In this document: in pieces, positions 15,195 to 25,328 of the stretch
Layout: each line of letters starts with the position of its first letter
How positions within the stretch are numbered: position 1 is the first letter of the stretch
Source of the DNA: Microvirga terrae
Lineage (GTDB): Bacteria > Pseudomonadota > Alphaproteobacteria > Rhizobiales > Beijerinckiaceae
Length of the DNA stretch: 64,000 nucleotides
Direction: 5' to 3'
Assembly: GCF_013307435.2 (NCBI RefSeq)
Contig: NZ_CP102845.1
Location: 3,656,001-3,720,000 of the forward strand
Notes under the pieces: model-generated
Told to the model about the DNA's origin: nothing
Database searches by the model: none
Seen by the model: only the letters and a program-made list of their open reading frames with translations
Made by a program: the position numbers and the translations under genes

Positions 15195-15401
15195 ATGATC
15201 TTTTGGGCTGCTGTTGTTGCGCTCGTCGTGGGCGCATTCGTCTATGTCGGCGACCTCTCTTCGGCCCTGCCCTCGGCCCTCGTCAGCCTGGCGGAGATCG
15301 GCGGCGTCGTCGCCCTGTTCACCCTGGTCTGCGCCGCCGAGGTCTTCAGCATCCCGAAGGGGTCGACCTTCGACAAGGGATCTCCGACCCCCGAAGCCTG
15401 A
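15195..15401 (+). CDS. Small hypothetical membrane protein (68 aa)
   Basis: Two hydrophobic segments (IFWAAVVALVVGAFVYVG; ALVSLAEIGGVVALFTLVCA) make this a likely small inner-membrane protein. A GGGAGGA ribosome binding site lies about 8 bases before the ATG. It stands alone between a divergent EEP-fold gene and a long non-coding gap. I do not recognise a family. Confidence 0.65.
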   Translation: MIFWAAVVALVVGAFVYVGDLSSALPSALVSLAEIGGVVALFTLVCAAEVFSIPKGSTFDKGSPTPEA

Positions 15402-17026
<1,625 letters not shown>

Positions 17027-17052
17027 TCCGTTCAGAGCCATCACCGTAGAGA

Positions 17053-17078
17053 GGGCGGCCGAAAGGTCGCCCTTTTTT
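17053..17078 (+). terminator. Intrinsic terminator after the TRAP binding-protein gene
   Basis: The stem GGGCGGCC/GGTCGCCC (one wobble), a GAAA tetraloop and six T residues lie 26 bp after the stop codon. Confidence 0.85.
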
Positions 17079-17186
17079 CTCGCCCCCTTCGTGCCCAGAT
17101 AAGACGCTCGCCGCAACGGACCTCGTGCGCTCGCGACTCGGCGGGCGCTGGGCCATCGCCTGAGTATCAAGGGGCACCGACAGACG

Positions 17187-17792
17187 ATGCGTTGGACGTT
17201 CCGGATCAGTTTTCTCCTTTTCCTCGCCTGGGCGATCTTCATGGTTTCGCCCTTCGTCGCGCTCTACGATCTCTCGAAGGCCGTCGAAGCCCGAGACATC
17301 GGTCGGATCACCGAACGGGTCAACTTCAATGCGCTCCGCGCTTCCCTGGCCCGTCAGATCCTGGGCGAGTACCTGAAGAGCCAGGACCTCGACGGACTTG
17401 GCCAGCAGGCTGCCGCACAGGCCGGCACCGCCGTCCTGAACCCGGTTCTCGAAGAACTCATCACGCCGCAAGCCGTCATCGACCTTCTCGACGACGGGCA
17501 GTTGCAGCAGGTGGCCGGCCCGCAGGGCCGCGGCGCCCTCTTTTTCCCCGTCGGCTTCGATGCTTCGTCGCTCGAGAACGGGTGGCGCACCTTCATCTTT
17601 TCGGAATCGCAAGGCTTCCGCTCGGTCACCATCCCGCTCCCGCCCGATGAACCGAAGGAGCGACAGTTCAAGATCACCCTGCGCCTGAGTGGCACAACCT
17701 GGCGGCTGACGGGGATCGAACTTCCCGATCCGCTTCGGGAAGAATTGATCAAGCGCGCGACGGCCGCAACGAAGTCTAGGCCAAGGCTCTAA
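17187..17792 (+). CDS. DUF2939 domain-containing protein
   Basis: The 201-residue protein starts with a membrane anchor or signal (FRISFLLFLAWAIFMVSPFVALYDL). The DUF2939 signature follows (L-S-K-A-V-E-A-R-D-I-G-R-I-T-E-R-V-N-F), as does a C-terminal region predicted to be beta-rich. The domain is widespread in Proteobacteria and uncharacterised. Mature parts likely face the periplasm. It is a single-gene unit after the TRAP terminator. Confidence 0.82.
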   Translation: MRWTFRISFLLFLAWAIFMVSPFVALYDLSKAVEARDIGRITERVNFNALRASLARQILGEYLKSQDLDGLGQQAAAQAGTAVLNPVLEELITPQAVIDLLDDGQLQQVAGPQGRGALFFPVGFDASSLENGWRTFIFSESQGFRSVTIPLPPDEPKERQFKITLRLSGTTWRLTGIELPDPLREELIKRATAATKSRPRL

Positions 17793-17863
17793 GGCTAATG
17801 CTGGAACCTTAAGCATAAAAGGGGCGTTACCCATCAGACGATTATCTGATGAAGGATCAAGTT

Positions 17864-18178
17864 ATGCGTAAGTTTGCTTTCGGGATCGCCGCAGCCTCCC
17901 TCTTGATCATGCCTCACCTTGCTTCGGCACAGGAAGGCACCGCCGCAGGCGTCGCAACCGGCGCTGTGACAGGCGCCATCGTCGGAGGTCCGGTGGGCGC
18001 GGTCGTCGGCGCCGGGGTCGGCGGCATCGCGGGTGGTCTCGCCGAGCAGAACGCGAAGATGCAGAACGCCCCGGGCGTCGTCGTGGTCCCCGATGCCGCG
18101 ACGACCGGGTCGATCCGGCAGCGGACATGCACGGTGGACGCCTACGGCAATCAAGCCTGCACGGAGGTCGTTCGATAG
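17864..18178 (+). CDS. Secreted glycine-zipper protein
   Basis: The 104-residue product has a signal peptide (FGIAAASLLIMPHLASAQ) and then a glycine zipper with alternating small residues (about residues 27-60: AAGVATGAVTGAIVGG and similar), which can insert into or associate with membranes. Two Cys near the C-terminus (TCTVDAYGNQACTE) may pair. I start at MRKFAF because AAGGA lies 9 bases upstream; an upstream in-frame ATG adds five residues but has poor spacing. The function is unknown; related proteins are envelope components. Confidence 0.75.
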   Translation: MRKFAFGIAAASLLIMPHLASAQEGTAAGVATGAVTGAIVGGPVGAVVGAGVGGIAGGLAEQNAKMQNAPGVVVVPDAATTGSIRQRTCTVDAYGNQACTEVVR

Positions 18179-18202
18179 CGGGAGAGTCGATCAGAGATGC
18201 CG

Positions 18203-18234
18203 AAAAGCCCGCCTGGGAAACCAGGCGGGCTTTT
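18203..18234 (+). terminator. Strong intrinsic terminator after the glycine-zipper gene
   Basis: A 14-bp perfect stem (AAAAGCCCGCCTGG/CCAGGCGGGCTTTT) with a GAAA loop ends in a T-run and begins with an A-run. It can therefore work in both directions and also protects against transcription from the right. Confidence 0.92.
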
Positions 18235-18301
18235 CGCTACGCGGGACTAAAACAATCCCTAAACAGTCCTCATCGATGAAGAACAGTATTCAAAACGTTG
18301 G

Positions 18302-18379
18302 TCAGTGGATGAATAGCCACCCCACCATTGCGAGCGGAAACACAGTGCCAAGAATAAAACAGATGACTTGCGAAGTCAT
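18302..18379 (-). CDS. Candidate 25-residue membrane microprotein
   Basis: A 25-codon frame reads MTSQVICFILGTV then FPLAMVGWLFIH, almost wholly one hydrophobic helix. It is preceded by an excellent ribosome binding site: GGAGGG six bases before the ATG. The start codon lies within an inverted repeat, ATGACTT-GCG-AAGTCAT, that could hide or regulate the start. The surrounding 330 bp are AT-richer than average and have no other gene; a bidirectional terminator lies just beyond. Expression is not proven. Nothing of this size is recognisable by family. Confidence 0.55.
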   Translation of the reverse strand: MTSQVICFILGTVFPLAMVGWLFIH

Positions 18380-18568
18380 TTGAATCCCTCCATGGCACGA
18401 TAACCGGTAACATTAAAATACGTTCCCCCGAACTACGAAACTGCGCAAACAGCTCCCGCGGAACCACAAGGATGTAGTCTGAAATATCTTGGATCTACGT
18501 CGACATCGATTGAGGGAACCGAGCCCCGCCACCTCGATTGTCACAACAGACAGCGTGAGGCGTAAACG

Positions 18569-19657
18569 ATGATGGATCAGGACCGTTCCGGGTGGGGCAA
18601 CATGGACGACGCGCAATTCGTCCGTAAGACCTTGATCGTTCTAGGCATAGCGGCGCTCGCCCTCCTCCTGTGGAAGCTGTCGGATGTTCTTCTTCTCGCC
18701 TTCGGGGCCGTTCTGGTGGCCATTCTTCTGCATGCGGCTTCGGAGGCTCTCGAACGCTTTCTCAGGGTGCCCAGCCGCTGGAGCTTGACCGTTGCCAGTC
18801 TGCTCATCTTCATCCTGTTCCTGGCCATCATTACGCTGTTCGGAACGCAGGTTCGGGCCCAGTTCTCCAACGTGGTCGAGCGGCTGCCTTCGGCAATCGA
18901 CAATTTCAGCAAGCAGCTCGGCATCGGACCAGTGAGCGACGATCTATCGGAGATCGTGAACAATGCGCCGACCAGCGGAATGGCGGCTCGGCTCGCCGGG
19001 ATCGGCGGCGCCATTCTGGATGGGCTGGCGGACTTCATCCTGGTGGTGATTGCAGGCCTCTACATCGCGGCCGCGCCGCGCGTCTACCGCCAAGGCTTGG
19101 TCAAGCTGTTTCCCGTAAGGCATCATGGGCGGGTCGAAAGCTCGCTGCAGGCATCCGGCCAAGCCCTGAAGCTGTGGCTGACCTCGCAGCTGATCGCCAT
19201 GGCCTGTGTGGCGGTGCTGTCGACCATCGCGTTCTGGCTGATCGGCCTGCCCTCCGCGCTTGCGCTCGGCCTCATTGCGGGCATGGCCGATTTCATCCCG
19301 TTTCTCGGCCCGATCCTGGGAGCGCTGCCGGCCGTCCTGATCGCCTTCAGCGTGAGCGGCGAGGCGGCGCTCTGGACCGTGGTCGCGGTTATCGCGATCC
19401 AGCAGATCGAGGGCAACGTGATCTTCCCGATGGTTGCGCGACGGGTGATCAGCATACCTCCGGCTTTGGCGCTGTTCGCCATCCTGATCGGGAGCGTCCT
19501 GTTCGGGACCCTGGGGCTGATCTTCGGCTTCCCCCTCGCGGTGGTCACCTATGTGCTGGTGAAGAAGCTTTATGTGCGCGAGACGCTCGGGGAGCAGACC
19601 GACGTCCCGGGCGAGCCGGGCCATGGCGGTCGACGGGAGGCCGATTCGAAGGCGTGA
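18569..19657 (+). CDS. AI-2E family (YdiK/PerM-type) transporter
   Basis: The 362-residue protein has the AI-2E/UPF0118 layout. N-terminal helices (about 22-85) are followed by an amphipathic, extracytoplasmic-like segment (about 95-135), then a block of C-terminal helices with L-A-L-G-L-I-A-G-M-A-D-F-I-P-F-L-G-P and E-G-N-V-I-F-P-M, both family hallmarks. Family members include autoinducer-2 exporters and Na+/H+ antiporters, so the substrate is unknown. The ATG pair at the start (MMDQDR) leaves a small ambiguity. No neighbour is within operon distance. Confidence 0.9.
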   Translation: MMDQDRSGWGNMDDAQFVRKTLIVLGIAALALLLWKLSDVLLLAFGAVLVAILLHAASEALERFLRVPSRWSLTVASLLIFILFLAIITLFGTQVRAQFSNVVERLPSAIDNFSKQLGIGPVSDDLSEIVNNAPTSGMAARLAGIGGAILDGLADFILVVIAGLYIAAAPRVYRQGLVKLFPVRHHGRVESSLQASGQALKLWLTSQLIAMACVAVLSTIAFWLIGLPSALALGLIAGMADFIPFLGPILGALPAVLIAFSVSGEAALWTVVAVIAIQQIEGNVIFPMVARRVISIPPALALFAILIGSVLFGTLGLIFGFPLAVVTYVLVKKLYVRETLGEQTDVPGEPGHGGRREADSKA

Positions 19658-19887
19658 GACCAAGCGAGACACGCGAGGCCGACAAGGCCCACGGCCGCCT
19701 GCAATCCCGAGGAACACGCCCTTGAGCGCATGAGCATATGCCTTACACTATGATTAGCTTCTATGCGGCGGAATGAGATCCTGCGCGTCCTGCACCTTCT
19801 CGCCAGACAGGTCCCGCATCGTTTTGAGTCCAGGAATGATCGTTCGAAGTTGGGGTCCGACGAAATCGATACATGAAGGAGGCTGGC

Positions 19888-20235
19888 ATGAAGGCTTATA
19901 AGCTCGGTCTGTTGGCGCTGTTCGGAACCCTGTCAGGCCTGCCAGCTGCGGCGCAGCAGCTCCCCCGTTTCAATGTCGAGGCAACCTGCAAGGAGGCCCA
20001 GCCCCTCACTCCACAGGATACGAATCCTTACGAGAGCTGCATGCGGGACGAGACGGCAGCCGAACGCCAGCTCCGAGACATCTGGAGCAGCGCGCCGGAG
20101 GGCACGCGCACGACCTGCGGGCAGGAAGCGCAGATCGGCGGGACGCCCAGCTATGTGGACATGCTCACCTGCCTGCAGGTCGCCCAGGGAACGAGCCCGA
20201 CCCTGACGTCGCGTCGCCGGAAGCCCGGCCAGTAA
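19888..20235 (+). CDS. Small secreted Cys-rich hypothetical protein
   Basis: The 115-residue product has a signal peptide (KLGLLALFGTLSGLPAAAQ) and four Cys in the mature part (T-C-K, S-C-M, T-C-G, T-C-L), likely two disulfides in the periplasm. A near-perfect AAGGAGG lies seven bases before the MKAYK start. The previous in-frame ATG overlaps this site and is not favoured. Such proteins are frequent and uncharacterised in Hyphomicrobiales. Confidence 0.75.
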   Translation: MKAYKLGLLALFGTLSGLPAAAQQLPRFNVEATCKEAQPLTPQDTNPYESCMRDETAAERQLRDIWSSAPEGTRTTCGQEAQIGGTPSYVDMLTCLQVAQGTSPTLTSRRRKPGQ

Positions 20236-20266
20236 ACCGCTCGGGCGAGCTCTGGACCAGACAATC

Positions 20267-20488
20267 TCACATTTGTGGTGGCGGAATGGGATTGGAGCGG
20301 CGCGGCTTTGGCGCCGCGACGAGGCGAAACTGCACTGGGGGCGACGTCCAGTCGAACGGCAGTTGGAGGGGAACGGAGCAGGTGGTCAGCAGGTTGCGGC
20401 CCTCCCCGTTCCTGACCTCGAACACGAAGCCGGGCCGCTCCAGCTGCGCGCAGCTTGGCCACCGATCGAAGTCGATCCAGTCACTCAT
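20267..20488 (-). CDS. Small hypothetical protein co-oriented with M10 metallopeptidase
   Basis: The 73-residue product (MSDWIDFDRWPSCAQLERPG...) has no signal peptide and a proline-rich C-terminus. It starts 23 bp after the metallopeptidase stop and has a GAGGAGA ribosome binding site, so the two are likely one transcript. I do not recognise its family. A known serralysin inhibitor would be a secreted beta-barrel protein, which this does not resemble, so calling it an inhibitor would be speculation. Confidence 0.6.
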   Translation of the reverse strand: MSDWIDFDRWPSCAQLERPGFVFEVRNGEGRNLLTTCSVPLQLPFDWTSPPVQFRLVAAPKPRRSNPIPPPQM

Positions 20489-20511
20489 CGGCGGATCTCC
20501 TCGAACCTCCA

Positions 20512-21903
20512 TCAGAGAAGGAAGTCGCTCGCGGCGAGGGTTGTGATTCCTGCGACATTGATGCGAAAATCCGCGATCTTGTCGCCGTTCACGTCCCCGG
20601 AGAGCACGCTGCCGGAGAAGGCCAGCTGTCCGCTCGCACCCGTGAACGCCTTGTTGCCGATGAACGAGAATGCCTGATCCCCGCCGGCCGCCGTGTTGGC
20701 ATCGATGGTGCGCAGATCGATGCGGTCGGAGCCCCGCAGGAAGTCCTGGATCGTATCCCGCGCGTTTGGGAGAGAATCCTTGACGGAGTTGAAATCGAAG
20801 ATGTCAGCCCCGGCGCCTCCGGCGAGCGTATCGGCTCCCGCACCTCCCTCAAGTGAGTCGCTTCCTCCGATGCCGTACAGCCTGTCCGAGCCGGAACCGG
20901 CTCTGAGCAGGTTGGCGCCATCGTTACCGGTCAGGGAATCATTGCCCGATCCGCCGACGGCATTCTCGATGAGCGACCGGGCATCGCCCTGGAAAAGCAA
21001 GGCATTGGCGATGTTGCCGGCGGCCGTTTTCGTGCCCTCCCAGTTCAGTTTCGCCAGTTGAGCCGTGGACGTCTTGATCCATTCACCGGGACGGAGATCG
21101 ATAGTGAGGTTCGATGTATAGGCGGAAAGGTCGTAGGTATCGTTTCCACCCCCGTCCCAGATCGTGAGGAAGACCTTGTTGGCGCCCGGCCTCCCCTGGC
21201 CGACCCCGTTGATGGACATCTCTCCGGTCGTCGGACTCCACGCATAGGTCGAGTTGCCGCCATTGGTGGCGTAGTTTGCCCCGTACATCTGCTGCACGGC
21301 CGCGATATCGTACATCATCAGCGACTGCGCATAGCTCCAGGTTTCATTCGTGTAGCCTGCCGTGTTCGAGGCCCCGACATAGGAGCGATAGCTCATGACC
21401 GTATACTCCAGCGAGTCTCGGTCCTGCGGCATGACGTTGCCTTCATGCGTGTGCTCGAGCCCGAGCGCGTGCCCGAGCTCGTGCAGGAACACCATGAAGG
21501 CGTAGTTGCCCTTCACGGGGCTGGTGAAATAGCCGTTTGAGCTGTTGAACCAGACATCCCCACCTTCGGCCGCCGTATTGGGGAGGTAGGCCCAGGCCGA
21601 CTCGGTCTTGTCGGACATCGCAAAGCGGATGTCGGCGTGCTGCGTTGCGGTTTCGCCGCTTTCGGTGAATGCCAGGTTCGCGACTGCCGCATATGTCTTC
21701 AGAGCATTGCGTGCGGTCGTCTGCTGAACTGCACTGAGGCTGCCGAAATTCGTAATGTTCTCCGCTGTACCGTAAGAATTTCCGTAGTCGGAACCATTCG
21801 TAGGAAAGCTATAGATTAAGCTGTTAGACGCCCATTTATAATCGCCGAGAACACCATCGATATACGCATTTCCAGTCATGCCGTAAGTAGCAATAGCAGG
21901 CAT
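20512..21903 (-). CDS. Serralysin-like M10 family metallopeptidase with RTX repeats
   Basis: The 463-residue secreted zinc protease has the M10B zinc site HELGHALGLEH (H141, E142, H145, H151) and a Met-turn in VMSYRS. A C-terminal RTX beta-roll carries GGSGNDSL, GGAGADTL and GGAGADIF nonapeptides (about residues 330-395), which bind calcium. A C-terminal secretion region of the peptidase_M10_C type ends in hydrophobic residues (ASDFLL). Lack of an N-terminal signal peptide and the RTX end point to type I secretion, but no T1SS genes are adjacent. I start at MPAIATYG, preceded by AGGGTGG; upstream frame sequence is not plausible. Confidence 0.92.
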   Translation of the reverse strand: MPAIATYGMTGNAYIDGVLGDYKWASNSLIYSFPTNGSDYGNSYGTAENITNFGSLSAVQQTTARNALKTYAAVANLAFTESGETATQHADIRFAMSDKTESAWAYLPNTAAEGGDVWFNSSNGYFTSPVKGNYAFMVFLHELGHALGLEHTHEGNVMPQDRDSLEYTVMSYRSYVGASNTAGYTNETWSYAQSLMMYDIAAVQQMYGANYATNGGNSTYAWSPTTGEMSINGVGQGRPGANKVFLTIWDGGGNDTYDLSAYTSNLTIDLRPGEWIKTSTAQLAKLNWEGTKTAAGNIANALLFQGDARSLIENAVGGSGNDSLTGNDGANLLRAGSGSDRLYGIGGSDSLEGGAGADTLAGGAGADIFDFNSVKDSLPNARDTIQDFLRGSDRIDLRTIDANTAAGGDQAFSFIGNKAFTGASGQLAFSGSVLSGDVNGDKIADFRINVAGITTLAASDFLL

Positions 21904-22266
21904 AGAACCACCCTGTTTGGAAATTATTCTGAAGAATAGTGGGATCAGAGCTGTTGCGGGGTCGATGAGGTTTGCCTTTAGGCGCGACCGTGGCAATTAC
22001 CCGAAAGAGATGAGGGTGACTCTAAAGGGGTAGAATCGCGCGTCGCACCCGATGCCTCAGGCTCCCAGGCGCCGGTGGCGAGACCGGGTCGCCGCGCTTT
22101 CCCAGGGTGCGGAGGAATACGTCAGAGGCTTGAGAGCACGGGATCTGCGGCGGTTTGTCCTGCAGGATGAACAGGACCTTCGAACGCTGCACGGAGGGGT
22201 GCGTGGGCTGGCACGCGCCAAGGACGCCCCCTGGAACGGCGGCCTTGCGATTCGACCGCCGAGCGG
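21904..22266. other. Intergenic region upstream of the M10 metallopeptidase
   Basis: About 360 bp hold no convincing gene. The 21.9-kb end is AT-rich and carries the palindrome listed separately. The rest is GC-rich with only shadow frames. Confidence 0.55.
21925..21938. promoter_or_regulatory. Candidate operator: TATTCT-GA-AGAATA palindrome
   Basis: A perfect 6+2+6 inverted repeat lies about 22-35 bases before the metallopeptidase start codon, in an AT-rich patch. TATTCT could also be a -10 element on the minus strand, so a regulator bound here would block transcription. No matching -35 is clear. Confidence 0.35.
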
Positions 22267-22791
22267 TCACTCGTTTCTGGCGCCCGGGTCTTCCATCGGC
22301 CAGTCGGTGATGCGCTCCAGGAGTTCGGCGATCGTGAACTCCTCCTCCGGTCCTGCGACCCGGTCACGGACAGAGATCCCGGCCGCATGCACCGTCTCCG
22401 GGTCCCCCGAGACGAGCGGGTGCCACCAGTAGAGGTCGTGACCCTCGGCGAGAAGGCGATAGGCGCAGGTCTCGGGCAGCCACGAGAGGCTGCGCACCGC
22501 CTGAGGCGTCAGACGGACGCAATCGGCCACCTTGGCCTGACGGTTTGGATAGTCGCGGCAGCGGCAGGTCTGGTCGTCGAGAAGAGTGCAGCCCACGTCC
22601 GTGTACATCACCTCGGCCGTATCCTCGTCCTCGAGCTTGACCAGGCAGCAGCGTCCGCATCCGTCGCACAGGCTCTCCCATTCATCGAGGCTCATGGCTT
22701 CGAGCGACTTCGCGCGCCAGAAGGGCTGCTCCTCCGGCAGAGGGCGAATGACGGGTGCGGCGTTTGGCATAGGGGCGCTTTGACGTCTCAT
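22267..22791 (-). CDS. YcgN/UPF0260 family cysteine-cluster protein
   Basis: The 174-residue product has the UPF0260 signature: [18 protein letters not shown] near the N-terminus, then [18 protein letters not shown]. These contribute Cys residues of the CxxCxxCC zinc/iron-chelating family. C-terminal [22 protein letters not shown] is also conserved. The biochemical role is unknown. Three starts are possible (GTG at 22824, ATG at 22791, ATG at 22770), none with a good ribosome binding site; I take the middle one. Confidence 0.85.
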   Translation of the reverse strand: MRRQSAPMPNAAPVIRPLPEEQPFWRAKSLEAMSLDEWESLCDGCGRCCLVKLEDEDTAEVMYTDVGCTLLDDQTCRCRDYPNRQAKVADCVRLTPQAVRSLSWLPETCAYRLLAEGHDLYWWHPLVSGDPETVHAAGISVRDRVAGPEEEFTIAELLERITDWPMEDPGARNE

Positions 22792-23118
22792 TGAGGCGGT
22801 TTGAAGGAACGTGCTAATCCGCACGGAAGGCCGCCCTTACTTCCTAAGAGGTAAATCTCTGTGAACCTACAAACAAGGTTCTGAGTTATATATATCAGCA
22901 GCGCCACGCTTCGGCGTCGCCGCCAGCGTATCGGGCAGAACGGGAAGTCCGCGTCAGCACAAAGGGGACCGGGCTCATCTTTCCGCGCGAGGCGTTACCG
23001 AGAAGGCCGAGCCTCGGATGCATCCCGAAAGTGCATTCCTCTTTTGGGACCGATGCTCTAGGGAATTCAAAGATCATAATCGAGGCATGTCAGGTCTCTG
23101 ACTGCCCAAAGGACCACC
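22792..23118. other. Divergent regulatory region between YcgN-like gene and PBP1A operon
   Basis: Over 300 bp without a gene. It includes an AT-rich stretch around 22884-22896 (TTATATATATC) that could be a promoter element for either gene. No further structure is clear. Confidence 0.5.
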
Positions 23119-25326
23119 GTGAGCCAGCAGCCCCCCATCCCTTTTACGACGCGGATCAAGCGCGCGGCGCTTTGGTTCGATGCGTGGCTCAACTCCGCGC
23201 TGTTCCAGAGCGGACGTGGACTGGCGGGTGCCTGGGGCTGGTACTCGGAGAAGATGAAGTGCCTGCGGTTCCGCGGCCCCCTTCGGGTCATCCTGGATCT
23301 GACCAGCGAGGCCACGACCCTGGGCTCCTTGGGCGCGGTCCTCATGCTGGCGCTCGCCCTGCCGGCGTTCCGCGAAACCGAGGATGACTGGCTCAAGACA
23401 CAGGATCTCGCCGTCACTTTCCTCGATCGTTACGGACAGGAGGTCGGGCGGCGCGGCCTGCACCTCGACGATTCCTACAAGCTGGAGGATTTCCCGGACT
23501 ACATGATCAAGGCCGCGCTGGCGACGGAAGACCGGCGCTTCTATGACCATTGGGGCATCGATCCGATCGGCACCTTCCGGGCCGTCGTGGTGAATGCCCA
23601 GGGCGGCGGCGTGGTGCAGGGCGGCTCCTCCATCACCCAGCAATTGGCCAAGAACCTCTTCCTCACCAACGAGCGCTCCTTGGAGCGCAAGATCAAGGAA
23701 GCCTTCCTGGCGGTGTGGCTGGAGTTCCATCTGAACAAGGACGAGATCCTCAAGCTCTATCTCGACCGGGCGTATATGGGCGGTGGCGCCCATGGCGTCG
23801 TAGCGGCGGCCGACTATTATTTCAGCAAACCCGCCAAGGAGCTGACCCTGGCCGAATCCGCCATGCTGGCCGGCCTGTTCAAGGCTCCGACCAAATACGC
23901 CCCGCACGTGAACCTGCCCGCCGCCCGCGCCCGGGCGAACGAGGTCCTGCGCAACATGGTCGAGGCCGGGTTCCTGACCGAGGGCCAGATCCAGACGGCC
24001 CGCCGGAACCCTGCGACGCCGGTGAACCGGGAGCGCGAGACGACCCCGGACTTTTACCTCGACTGGGCCTATGACCAGGTCAAGGGTCTGGCCTCTCAGA
24101 AGAAATTCGGTCACGAGCGCGTGCTGATCGTGAAGACGCCCCTCGACACGGCCCTCCAGCGGCACACGGAAGAGACCCTGGAGAACATGCTTCGCCAGCA
24201 CGGCCGCCAGTACAAGGCCGGCCAGGGCGCGATCGTCGTCATGGACGTGGACGGCGCCGTGCGCACGATCGTCGGCGGGCGGGACTACGGCCAGAGCCAG
24301 TTCAACCGCGCCACGGCCGGCCTGCGGCAGCCCGGCTCGTCGTTCAAGCCCTTCGTCTATGCCGCCGCCCTGACGACCAATCCGAAACTGCGCCCCAACT
24401 CGGTCGTCGTCGACCAGCCGATCTGCCTGGGCAACTGGTGCCCGCAGAATTACGGCCGCTCCTTCTCCGGCTCCATGCCCCTTGTCTCGGCCCTGGCGCG
24501 ATCGATCAACTCCATCCCGGTCCGCATGTCGCTCGAAATCGGCAAAGGCAATGCCAAGGCCGGCCGGGCGGTGATCATCGACACGGCCAAGCGCATGGGC
24601 CTGACCCACCCGCTGACGGATTCGAGTTCGCTGCCCATCGGCGCAGCCGAGGTCACCCCGATCGACATGGCGGCATCCTACGCGGTCTTCGCCAATGGCG
24701 GAAAGCGCGCCGACCCCTATGCCGCCTGGGAGGTCCGCAACTCGTCGGGCGAGGTCATCTACCGCCACGACCGGGATACGCCGCCCAAGCAGGTGCTCGA
24801 CACCCGCGTGGTGAACGACATGAATTTCATGCTCAACAAGGTGGTCGAGGAAGGCACCGGCAAGCGCGCGGCGCTCGAGGGCATTCCGGTCGCGGGCAAG
24901 ACCGGCACCACGAACGGGTACAAGGATGCATGGTTCGTGGGCTTCACCGGAAACCTCGTCGCCAGCGTCTGGTACGGCAACGACGATTCGAGCCCCATGA
25001 ACGAGATGACCGGCGGCACCCTTCCGGCCATGACATGGCATGAGGTGATGGGGGTCGCTCACCAGAACCTTGAGATCCGCCCCATCCCGGGCGCAAGCCC
25101 GGCGAATGCCTCCCGGGTGGCCTCCGCCAAGGGTCCGGCGGCCGATCAGGCCCAGGCCCCGACGCAAGCGTTCCTGGCCGGCACGCTCTCCCGCAAGTCC
25201 TATGAGGTTCTGGGCGGCATCGGCAGCCTGTTCCAGTCGATCGACCGCTCCGCCACGATGGGCAAGGCTCCGGAGACGCCGAGCAGTTCCGCCGTCAATG
25301 GCCGTCGCCAAGTGGCCATGCCGTAA
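23119..25326 (+). CDS. Penicillin-binding protein 1A family bifunctional transglycosylase/transpeptidase
   Basis: The 735-residue bitopic enzyme polymerises and cross-links peptidoglycan. It has a membrane helix near residues 72-88. The GT51 domain shows the catalytic Glu137 in ATEDRRFYDH and SSITQQLAKNLFLTNER. The transpeptidase domain shows the SxxK motif SSFK (Ser407), a Ser-Ile-Asn motif (RSINS) and KTG at 594-596. All catalytic motifs are intact. The start is GTG with AAAGGA eight bases upstream. The C-terminal 70 residues are Ala/Pro-rich. The next gene begins two bases after the stop, beginning a four-gene operon. Confidence 0.93.
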   Translation: MSQQPPIPFTTRIKRAALWFDAWLNSALFQSGRGLAGAWGWYSEKMKCLRFRGPLRVILDLTSEATTLGSLGAVLMLALALPAFRETEDDWLKTQDLAVTFLDRYGQEVGRRGLHLDDSYKLEDFPDYMIKAALATEDRRFYDHWGIDPIGTFRAVVVNAQGGGVVQGGSSITQQLAKNLFLTNERSLERKIKEAFLAVWLEFHLNKDEILKLYLDRAYMGGGAHGVVAAADYYFSKPAKELTLAESAMLAGLFKAPTKYAPHVNLPAARARANEVLRNMVEAGFLTEGQIQTARRNPATPVNRERETTPDFYLDWAYDQVKGLASQKKFGHERVLIVKTPLDTALQRHTEETLENMLRQHGRQYKAGQGAIVVMDVDGAVRTIVGGRDYGQSQFNRATAGLRQPGSSFKPFVYAAALTTNPKLRPNSVVVDQPICLGNWCPQNYGRSFSGSMPLVSALARSINSIPVRMSLEIGKGNAKAGRAVIIDTAKRMGLTHPLTDSSSLPIGAAEVTPIDMAASYAVFANGGKRADPYAAWEVRNSSGEVIYRHDRDTPPKQVLDTRVVNDMNFMLNKVVEEGTGKRAALEGIPVAGKTGTTNGYKDAWFVGFTGNLVASVWYGNDDSSPMNEMTGGTLPAMTWHEVMGVAHQNLEIRPIPGASPANASRVASAKGPAADQAQAPTQAFLAGTLSRKSYEVLGGIGSLFQSIDRSATMGKAPETPSSSAVNGRRQVAMP

Positions 25327-25328
25327 CG

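Noticed and set aside
19763..19876. 37-codon plus-strand frame overlapping a start of the next gene by ATGA
   Set aside because: No ribosome binding site and no recognisable sequence. The overlap is with a disfavoured start codon of the next gene, so it is not evidence of coupling.
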